64,000 bases of DNA, taken from assembly GCF_000518165.1 (NCBI RefSeq), contig NZ_JADB01000003.1, forward strand, positions 124,001 through 188,000, read 5' to 3'. Below the pieces are notes generated by a model, which worked only from the letters and a program-made list of their open reading frames with translations, made no database searches and had not been told where the DNA came from. Numbering within the stretch: position 1 is the first letter of the stretch; every line of letters begins with the position of its first letter. The position numbers and the translations under genes are program-made. Origin of the DNA: Bartonella elizabethae F9251 = ATCC 49927 (lineage in GTDB: Bacteria; Pseudomonadota; Alphaproteobacteria; Rhizobiales; Rhizobiaceae). This document shows positions 57,368-64,000 of the stretch, one piece after another.

Positions 57368-58597
57368 TTAAAGAGGCTGTACCATTTTCTGTCTATATTC
57401 AGCGAATTGACGAATAGAATGAGCAATTGAGAGAGCCATTTGTTTCCTCCAATGAGGATCGTTTAATAACTTTTCATCCTCTTTATTGGATAGATACCCG
57501 ATCTCTATCAAGACAGAAGGGATATCTGAAGCTCTTAAAACTTGAAAATTAGCATAGCGATGAGGATTATTGATTAAGTTGATATGATTCTTCGATAAAC
57601 TTGAAATAACACTATTTGCAAAATTAACCGAAAATGTATGCGTTTCACGCCGTGTAAGATCCATCAAGATATCTGTAACTTCAAGCGTTTCATCTGCAGG
57701 CAAACCATCAAGCAAATCAACTTTATTTTCACTTTCAGCTAAAGATTTTGCAATGGCATCAGAAGCTTTATCTGATATGGTATACACCGTAGCACCGCGA
57801 AGAGAATGGACATCTATTGTATCTGCGTGAATAGATATAAAAAGATCAGCATCAAATTCTTGCGCTTTTTTAACTCTTTCGCTTAATCTTAAAAAAATAT
57901 TAGAATCACGCGTTAAAGCAACGCTAATATGAGGGTCTTTTTGTAATTCATCGCGCAATGCACGTGCAAAATCTAAAGTTACATCTTTTTCTAAAATTCC
58001 AGTGACCCCTCGCGCACCACCATCAATACCACCATGACCAGGATCAAGAACAACACGAAAATTTTGCGCCGGAATCAACGGTGGTTTGGTATCAAAATTT
58101 CTCCTTTGCTGGCTCTTTAATATCTTATCAAATTTTTCTTGTGTACTTTTACGAATATCAACCAGCAACTGCCATAAACCACTGTCTAATTTTTTTACGA
58201 TACTTTTTTCAACAACAAAAGCTGTTTTGCTTGTCAAAATAATGCGTGAAGTTTGTATGTCAGAGAAAGCATAACGTACATCTGAGAGCATAACGGACAA
58301 TGCATTTTGTTTCTTTAAAGGCATATTTTGCATTGAAAAGTCAATTGTAGGTAAATTGATAACCAAACGTGCAGGCCTATCCAAAATCTGCAAACGAATA
58401 TTTGGTTTTGAATTGAAAAGCGCAATTATACGGGTATGAGCACTATCACCAATGGTTCTAAAATTGATAAGTCTTAAAGGATCTGCGGCTTGAGCACTGG
58501 TTTGACATAGCAAAAAAAATAATAAAAAGCATATGAATTGCGCAATAACATCCCAATAAACTGTTTTCAGCTTTTGGATAAAAAAAAATCTTATCAT
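57368..58597 (-). CDS. amiC: N-acetylmuramoyl-L-alanine amidase (AMIN plus Amidase_3)
   Basis: A 409-residue periplasmic amidase: a signal peptide (to about AQAAD), an AMIN targeting domain (DSAHTRIIALFNSKPNIRLQILDRPARLVINLP), then Amidase_3 with zinc ligands in VVLDPGHGGIDGGARG, a Glu in GILEKDVTLDFA, His in FISIHADTID and the catalytic Glu in VLIEIGYLSNKEDE. It splits peptidoglycan at division. An upstream ATG at 58612 lacks a ribosome site; the one at 58597 follows AGAGGG, so I use it. The two starts arise from a local TTATGATAAGA duplication. Confidence 0.93.
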   Translation of the reverse strand: MIRFFFIQKLKTVYWDVIAQFICFLLFFLLCQTSAQAADPLRLINFRTIGDSAHTRIIALFNSKPNIRLQILDRPARLVINLPTIDFSMQNMPLKKQNALSVMLSDVRYAFSDIQTSRIILTSKTAFVVEKSIVKKLDSGLWQLLVDIRKSTQEKFDKILKSQQRRNFDTKPPLIPAQNFRVVLDPGHGGIDGGARGVTGILEKDVTLDFARALRDELQKDPHISVALTRDSNIFLRLSERVKKAQEFDADLFISIHADTIDVHSLRGATVYTISDKASDAIAKSLAESENKVDLLDGLPADETLEVTDILMDLTRRETHTFSVNFANSVISSLSKNHINLINNPHRYANFQVLRASDIPSVLIEIGYLSNKEDEKLLNDPHWRKQMALSIAHSIRQFAEYRQKMVQPL

Positions 58598-59210
58598 AAG
58601 CCCTCTTATCATAAGTAAAGTATTCTACAACGACATTTGTAATAATTTATCTTGGTCATATAAACACAATACACTAAATTTATTGTCTATTTTTCAATAA
58701 ACGCTAAACTTCTCCATTATAAACACCCAAAAATGAAATTAAGATCACAAAAATATTATCATGATACATGATTTACATTGTTACTTGCCAAACGTATGAT
58801 ATCAACATAAAAGAATATTGGTGCTTCCTAGCTGATAATCGATCTAATTATCTGTAACTCATAGTAAGTTATCTTTAAAGGGGTTGTTGCATATTATGCG
58901 TTGAGACTTTGTTATGGATGAAAAATTTCTATGTTATAAAATTAGGATTGCATTATTTAAGATTCGTTGGTTCGGATATCCGAACTGTTTTAAAGATTAT
59001 TTTACCAGAGACTTTTAAGAAATATGAGTCATAAAAAACAGATGGAGATAATGATGAGAAATGGTGTAAATGCAGTTATGCATCTACACGTGGTGTTCCG
59101 TCCTGTTTTTCTGGTACCTCCCTTTTATGGCAGACAGCTCTTTACATCTACGAATGATTACATCGTTCGTTTGAATAAAATTGGGCATGTCGCCTTCAGG
59201 ATATTAACTT
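58598..59210. other. Divergent amiC-rne spacer and long rne leader
   Basis: About 600 bp with no supported gene. It contains a perfect 16-bp palindrome at 58970-58985 and a 7-bp stem (59151-59157/59163-59169, loop TTACA, one G-U pair) 41 bp before rne. A long structured leader suits RNase E, which in E. coli degrades its own mRNA through the 5' untranslated region; this is analogy. Confidence 0.45.
58970..58985. promoter_or_regulatory. Perfect 16-bp palindrome upstream of rne
   Basis: GTTCGGATATCCGAAC is self-complementary over all 16 bases and GC-richer than its surroundings. It lies 225 bp before the rne start in the amiC-rne divergent region. It has no loop, so it reads better as a dimeric protein binding site than as an RNA hairpin. 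The binding protein is unknown. Confidence 0.5.
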
Positions 59211-61838
59211 ATGTCAAACAAAATGCTTATAGATGCCTCTCATCCGGAGGAAACACGTGTTGTTGTTGTTCACGGCAACAAAATTGAAGAACTTGATTTT
59301 GAATCAGAACATAAAAAACAGCTCAAGGGGAATATTTATCTTGCACGTATTACGCGTGTAGAACCATCTCTCCAAGCAGCGTTTGTTGAATATGGTGGAA
59401 ACCGACATGGTTTTTTAACATTTTCTGAAATTCATCCTGATTATTATCAAATTCCTATTGCTGATCGCCTTGCTCTTCTTGAAGAAGAAGAAAAGGCAGC
59501 TGTAGGAGAAAATCCAACAGATGTTTTTACGGAAGAAACAACTAAAAATAAAAAACGCTCTAGAAGAACAAAGAAAAATGCGAAAAACAATGCTATAGCA
59601 GCCGATGTTGAAAATGATAATACCTCCGAAGCTGTAACTATTGATCATACAGAAGAAATATTAAATGCCGATGTTTCTTATGATGAGATCGAAATGGTCG
59701 GTGCTGAAGACATCCGTGAAGAGCTCCCAACATATCAAAGAAAACAAGGGCGCCAGTATAAAATTCAAGAAGTAATTAAACGTCGTCAAATTTTGTTGGT
59801 GCAAGTCATCAAGGAAGAACGTGGAAATAAAGGTGCCGCCCTTACAACATATCTCTCTCTAGCAGGTCGTTATTCTGTTCTCATGCCCAACACAGCACGC
59901 GGTGGTGGTATTTCACGAAAAATTACGAATATACAAGACCGTAAGCGTCTTAAAGAAATCGTAAAAGAATTAGCCGTTCCAAAGGGGATGGGCGTTATCT
60001 TACGAACTGCTGGCGCTAATAGAACAAAAGCTGAAATTAAGCGCGATTATGAATATCTTATGCGGTTATGGGATACGATTCGCACTTTGACACTCGAGTC
60101 AACGGCACCATGCCTAGTTCATGAAGAAAGTAATCTCATAAAGCGTTCTATACGAGATCTTTACAATAAGAACATTAGTGAAATTCTTGTCTCTGGAGAC
60201 CAAGGATATCGTGAAGCGAAAGACTTTATGCGTATGCTTATGCCAAGTCACGCAAAAGTTGTGCAACCTTATCGCGATCCTACACCTATTTTTGCAAGAA
60301 ATAATATTGAAATTCAACTTGATAAAATGTTGCAACCACAGGTTTCTTTAAAATCTGGGGGATATCTTGTTATTAATCAAACAGAAGCACTTGTTGCTAT
60401 TGACGTCAATTCTGGACGTTCTACGAGAGAATTCTCTGTTGAAAAGACAGCTTTACAAACAAACCTTGAAGCTGCAGAAGAAGTAGCGCGTCAATTACGC
60501 TTACGTGACCTTGCTGGTTTAATCGTGATTGATTTTATTGACATGCTTGAAGAACGCAATGTGCGATTAGTCGAAAAAAAATTAAAAGACTGTTTAAAAA
60601 ATGATCGTGCTCGTATTCAAGTTGGCCATATTTCACATTTCGGCCTTTTAGAAATGAGCCGTCAACGTATTCGCATATCAGTTTTAGAAAGTACAACACA
60701 ACCTTGCCCCCATTGCGCAGGAACAGGAAGTATACGTTCTGAATCATCAATTGCTTTACATGTCATGCGCTCCATTGAAGAATATCTTCTTCATAATTCG
60801 CAACATAATATTATTGTGCGCACACCCGTAGCAACAGCGCTTTATGTGTTAAATCATAAACGCAATATTCTTGTTAATTTAGAAACACGCTTTAAACTTA
60901 ATATTAGTATTGAAGCAGATGATAGTATTGGAACGCAACATCTTGTTATTTCTAAAGGCACAATAGCAGAAAGTATTTCTCAATCTCCATTGGAAGATGA
61001 CAATAAGCAAGAAATTGAAGATTCTATTTTCATAAAAAGTGAATCTATTGACAATTCTCCTCCCATTGAAACAAAACAAAAACGTCGACGCAAAAATCGC
61101 CACGATGAAATTACTGATCATTCTCTCTCTGACATTCATAAGAAAGAAGAGACATTGAGTGATGATTCTTCTTACCGTCGAGGGCGCCGTCGAGGACGTC
61201 GTGGTGGTCGACGCAATCAAGATAATAATCTTCATCAGATTCGCATCCCTTACGCAGAACCAGTAGGAGATTTTGCTCAGCAGGCTTTAGCAGAAATTAA
61301 AGCAGCACACCGCAAACGTCGTGTTCCATCTACTCAATCTTCTAAACCTGAAGAAATAAAAAATGATACGCAAGCTCTTGATGTACAACAGCAAGATGAA
61401 GCTAAAAAAGTTGATGATACAAGTGTTAAACTTAAAAAACGTAAAACACGTTCTTCAAAGGCGGTAGAAAATACTCTCTCTCTAGAGAATGATCAAAATA
61501 TCGCAGAACAAAAATCTCTTGAAGAAAAGCCTAAAAGCAGTTCGGTACGTAAAATTAGAGCAAAAAAAGCAGCACAATCTGTTCATGAAGGTGAGGATAC
61601 CCCCCCTGAAAACACTAAGAAATCAACACGTAGAACACGTAAAAATTCATCCTCTAAAGAAATAGAAAAAACATTAGAGAAAGAAACTGATATGAAGGTG
61701 GAGAGAACTGTCGAAACTTCTCCTTCCCCAATTGAAGAAACAATCAACCAACCTGTTGTTATTTCATCAACATCTCATGATTCTCCTAAAACTGCGCGTA
61801 TTGGTTGGTGGAAACGTAGAACTCTTTCAAAAAATTAA
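59211..61838 (+). CDS. rne: Ribonuclease E
   Basis: An 875-residue RNase E/G family endonuclease. The S1 domain begins at GNIYLARITRVEPSLQAAFVEYG near residue 40 and is split by an acidic/basic insert (about 95-180) as in other alphaproteobacteria. The catalytic DNase I-like core has VAIDVNSGRSTRE near residue 398 and GLIVIDFIDM near residue 440. The zinc-link CPHCAGTG is near residue 500. The C-terminal third is disordered, with an arginine-rich RNA-binding patch (RRGRRRGRRGGRR) near residue 655 and many Lys/Glu repeats, the degradosome scaffold region. It is the main mRNA decay and processing enzyme. Confidence 0.96.
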   Translation: MSNKMLIDASHPEETRVVVVHGNKIEELDFESEHKKQLKGNIYLARITRVEPSLQAAFVEYGGNRHGFLTFSEIHPDYYQIPIADRLALLEEEEKAAVGENPTDVFTEETTKNKKRSRRTKKNAKNNAIAADVENDNTSEAVTIDHTEEILNADVSYDEIEMVGAEDIREELPTYQRKQGRQYKIQEVIKRRQILLVQVIKEERGNKGAALTTYLSLAGRYSVLMPNTARGGGISRKITNIQDRKRLKEIVKELAVPKGMGVILRTAGANRTKAEIKRDYEYLMRLWDTIRTLTLESTAPCLVHEESNLIKRSIRDLYNKNISEILVSGDQGYREAKDFMRMLMPSHAKVVQPYRDPTPIFARNNIEIQLDKMLQPQVSLKSGGYLVINQTEALVAIDVNSGRSTREFSVEKTALQTNLEAAEEVARQLRLRDLAGLIVIDFIDMLEERNVRLVEKKLKDCLKNDRARIQVGHISHFGLLEMSRQRIRISVLESTTQPCPHCAGTGSIRSESSIALHVMRSIEEYLLHNSQHNIIVRTPVATALYVLNHKRNILVNLETRFKLNISIEADDSIGTQHLVISKGTIAESISQSPLEDDNKQEIEDSIFIKSESIDNSPPIETKQKRRRKNRHDEITDHSLSDIHKKEETLSDDSSYRRGRRRGRRGGRRNQDNNLHQIRIPYAEPVGDFAQQALAEIKAAHRKRRVPSTQSSKPEEIKNDTQALDVQQQDEAKKVDDTSVKLKKRKTRSSKAVENTLSLENDQNIAEQKSLEEKPKSSSVRKIRAKKAAQSVHEGEDTPPENTKKSTRRTRKNSSSKEIEKTLEKETDMKVERTVETSPSPIEETINQPVVISSTSHDSPKTARIGWWKRRTLSKN

Positions 61839-61850
61839 CAATAAAAAGAA

Positions 61851-61874
61851 ACCGCCACAATTTTTTGTGGCGGT
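61851..61874. terminator. Terminator between convergent rne and the ialB-family gene
   Basis: A perfect 10-bp GC-rich stem ACCGCCACAA/TTGTGGCGGT with a TTTT loop (arms 61851-61860 and 61865-61874). On the minus strand it is followed by TTCTTTTTATTG, a proper T-run, so it ends the ialB-family transcript. For rne it gives a hairpin without a T-run. Confidence 0.8.
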
Positions 61875-61926
61875 CTCAATAAACAATCATAGAAAAAGTT
61901 TAAACCAATTTTATGGCCTGTGTGTA

Positions 61927-62538
61927 TTATTTTTGTTTTGCTTTCTCTTGCTCAGCCCGCATACGCTCTTCAATTTCTTTTTGATTTGATTGAATAGCTT
62001 GCTGCAGCTTTATTTGCTCTTGTTGGAAATCTTTTTCTTCCATACCAGGACCGGTATACGCCGCTGTAAATCCATTAAGAGAAAATTCAATAGGATTAGC
62101 TGAACCACGGAAATTAACTGTGGTTACAACCATTTTTGTACCACTTTTCATAGCTGCAATAAGCTTATCATCTAAAACATCATTGGCAATACAACTTGGT
62201 CCATTACAAATGATATAAGGAATTTTTTTAGAGAAGCCATCACCTATTTGAATGTGAACACCTTCTGGCAAAAAACGACCTGTAGGCACTTGAATACCTA
62301 TACGTTTTTCATTTTGCTTCCCTTTTATTTCAACAAGATTAAAAGCCGTTAAAGGTTGTCCCGTATTTGATAATACAGTATTCATTGTATTACAAATATC
62401 AACATCATGCTGCTTACTGCAAACTTTGTACCAACCTTGCGATAAAGTCTGCGCATTTGCAGAAATACTAGCTACAAGAAAAAGGGCAGCTGCTCCAACT
62501 AATACTGAAACAGCAGAATAAAAATTTTTATGCGACAT
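61927..62538 (-). CDS. Invasion-associated locus B (IalB) family protein
   Basis: A 203-residue exported protein: a signal peptide (cut near ANA-QTLS, residues 28-30) and an IalB domain: GWYKVCSKQHDVDICNTMNTVLS, RIGIQVPTGRFLPEGVHIQIGDG, PYIICNGPSCIANDVLDDKLIAAMKSG, with four cysteines likely in two disulfides. The C-terminal 40 residues (EEKDFQQEQIKLQQAIQSNQKEIEERMRAEQEKAKQK) are a charged coiled coil. Bartonella IalB contributes to erythrocyte entry; many Hyphomicrobiales carry paralogues of unknown role, and no ialA neighbour is here, so a virulence role is not shown. Confidence 0.92.
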   Translation of the reverse strand: MSHKNFYSAVSVLVGAAALFLVASISANAQTLSQGWYKVCSKQHDVDICNTMNTVLSNTGQPLTAFNLVEIKGKQNEKRIGIQVPTGRFLPEGVHIQIGDGFSKKIPYIICNGPSCIANDVLDDKLIAAMKSGTKMVVTTVNFRGSANPIEFSLNGFTAAYTGPGMEEKDFQQEQIKLQQAIQSNQKEIEERMRAEQEKAKQK

Positions 62539-63145
62539 GATTAAGTTAATCCTTTCAACGCGCTTTTAAGTAATTTAAAAAAAATATTAAGTAAAAAGTT
62601 CCAATTTAAATTTTATTAAACAATAATGAAATAAAACTTAATTTCATTACTTTTACTTCAATATAAAAAAAAAAGTCAAATTTAGAGAAAAACTACGACG
62701 ATCTATGTAAACTTTTATATACCCATATAGCTTTCCCCTCTTTATCACACGGGTATTTGATGCAATCTATCCATAAAACACCTCTATGCAATTATGCTAA
62801 GATTACACAAACGAATCAATATTGCAATATCAATTAAAATAAACTCCTATGCACTTCTAAAAATCTTATAAATTTCAATTTTTTACACTTATTATTCTCC
62901 ATGTTAGCCTATAAGGTTTTAGAAACAAATATTGCAGTGCATGAAGCTCCAAAATATTAGATAAAATTTGTGTTTTATATGTCCGTAGTATAACTGAAAA
63001 GGATAGAGTTAAATCATAAGGACACTTGATAAACTAAATATATTCCTAATCTGCAGCTTTTGAAAAATTGTAAGGATTTTTTTCTTATAAAAAATTAATA
63101 ATTTGTTGTTTTTATAGAATAATTCTGAAAAGTAGAGGAATTGCT
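62539..63145. other. Spacer upstream of the ialB-family gene
   Basis: 607 bp between mfd (stop side) and the ialB-family gene (start side). AT-rich, with no supported gene or clear terminator for mfd. Confidence 0.4.
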
Positions 63146-64000
63146 TTAAACAGAATTTTTTTCTGCCATTTCTACCAACTCAGTCATAATCGTTGCTGCT
63201 CCAATAAGTCTTTCATCAACTGTAGCCCAATCCCGAATAAGAGCAATACTTTGATCTGGACGAATTTTTGCCATTGAACCTTGTTTTCCCACCCACTGAA
63301 CAAGAGCAACACTATTGGAAAAATAGTTATTGCGAAACTGTATGACAATCCCCTTTGGTCCAGCATCCAATTTTTCTACATGAGCTTTTCGACACAATAT
63401 TTTGATATGAAAAACTTTAAGAATGTGTTGAACTTCAAGGGGTAAAGGACCAAAACGATCGATTAACTCGGCTGCAAACTCATCAATTTGTTCTAAATTC
63501 TCAAGTTCCGTCAAGCGTCGATAAAGCCCCATACGTAATGATAAATCAGGCACAAAACTTTCTGGTATCATCACGGTTGTAGCAAGTGAAATTTGAGGTG
63601 ACCATTGCTTATCCTCACTTAGTTCTCCATCTTTTAATTCAGCAACAGCTTCTTCGAGCATTTTTTGATAGAGTTCAAATCCAACTTCTTTGATATGTCC
63701 TGATTGTTCTTCACCTAAAAAATTTCCTGAACCACGAATATCCATATCGTGACTTGCCAATTGAAATCCAGCCCCCAATGTATCAAGAGATTGTAACACT
63801 TTAAGACGACGATCAGCCGCAGGTGTTAAAACTTTACCAGATGGAAAAGTAAAAAGTGCATAAGCACGTTGTTTTGAGCGCCCTACCCTTCCTCGTAACT
63901 GGTAGAGTGCAGAAAGACCAAACATCTCAGCGCGATGCACAATTAATGTATTGGCTGTTGGAATATCAAGACCGGATTCAATAATGGTTGTCGATAGTAA
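63146..64000 (-). CDS. mfd: Transcription-repair coupling factor Mfd, C-terminal part (cut by window edge)
   Basis: The frame is open to the window edge and reads STTIIESGLDIPTANTLIVHRAEMFGLSALYQLRGRVGRSKQRAYALFTF, helicase motifs V and VI of Mfd. The relay region TPAADRRLKVLQSLDTLGAGFQLASHDMDIRGSGNFLGEEQSGHIKEVGFELY follows, then the TRCF C-terminal domain (GLYRRLTELENLEQIDEFAAELIDRFGPLP). Mfd removes RNA polymerase stalled at DNA damage and recruits UvrA. About 285 residues of the roughly 1,160 are present; the start lies beyond the right edge. Confidence 0.96.
   Translation of the reverse strand, partial: LLSTTIIESGLDIPTANTLIVHRAEMFGLSALYQLRGRVGRSKQRAYALFTFPSGKVLTPAADRRLKVLQSLDTLGAGFQLASHDMDIRGSGNFLGEEQSGHIKEVGFELYQKMLEEAVAELKDGELSEDKQWSPQISLATTVMIPESFVPDLSLRMGLYRRLTELENLEQIDEFAAELIDRFGPLPLEVQHILKVFHIKILCRKAHVEKLDAGPKGIVIQFRNNYFSNSVALVQWVGKQGSMAKIRPDQSIALIRDWATVDERLIGAATIMTELVEMAEKNSV

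Noticed and set aside
59024-59287. An 87-codon frame in the rne leader
   Set aside because: It runs across the rne start in another frame, has a cysteine-rich nonsense-like end and no family resemblance.

Overview
The window looks like a chromosomal segment of a small-genome, AT-rich alphaproteobacterium of the Hyphomicrobiales, most probably a Bartonella. The reasons are: rhizobial-type gene order (dprA-plsY-pyrC'-pyrB; a cysteine desulfurase-sufB-C-D-S-T cluster; dacD-tmk-holB-metG-tatD), a one-step phosphatidylcholine synthase, an IalB (invasion-associated locus B) family protein, DUF6163 and DUF3126 proteins, long AT-rich spacers, and one restriction-modification gene that has rotted in place. 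Nearly everything is core housekeeping. I see no intact phage, insertion sequence, CRISPR array or rRNA. The species assignment is inference.

Layout. 1-5.5 kb: dprA (cut by the window edge), plsY, and the overlapping pair of a degenerate dihydroorotase and pyrB on the minus strand; an AidB-like acyl-CoA dehydrogenase convergent with ruvX. 5.5-12.4 kb: gatCA, then a five-gene branched-chain amino acid ABC importer (livFGMH and its binding protein) reading the other way. 12.7-18 kb: a two-domain cold-shock protein, a DUF192 protein coupled to an alpha/beta hydrolase, DUF3126, and radC-map-sfsA. 18.3-24.9 kb: trmJ-murI behind a near-consensus promoter, rpsD, ttcA, rimO and an unusual lexA. 24.9-28.7 kb: the emptiest part, holding only tRNA-Lys and rlpA. 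28.7-35.3 kb: a transcription unit dacD-tmk-holB-metG-tatD-metallohydrolase, then a small lipoprotein.

35.7-41.6 kb: DUF6163 with a 3-hydroxyisobutyryl-CoA hydrolase-like gene and pcs; a UbiH-type hydroxylase; two unrecognised small membrane or secreted proteins; and sodC. 41.8-50 kb: the SUF iron-sulfur assembly operon, whose downstream end is occupied by a decayed type III-like DNA methyltransferase where a sufA gene would usually be expected. 50-64 kb: a hydrolase, tyrS, bcp, prfB with its programmed +1 frameshift, mrcA, amiC, rne, an ialB-family gene and the 3' part of mfd.

The most noteworthy points are enzymes that keep their fold and gene position but lack catalytic signatures. The pyrB-coupled dihydroorotase lacks the HxH zinc motif. 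The DD-carboxypeptidase has lost both the SxN serine and the KTG lysine. LexA carries Ala-Ser instead of Ala-Gly at the expected self-cleavage site. Several perfect palindromes (upstream of gatC and rne) and strong hairpins are also recorded. I did not find a convincing wholly new multi-gene system.
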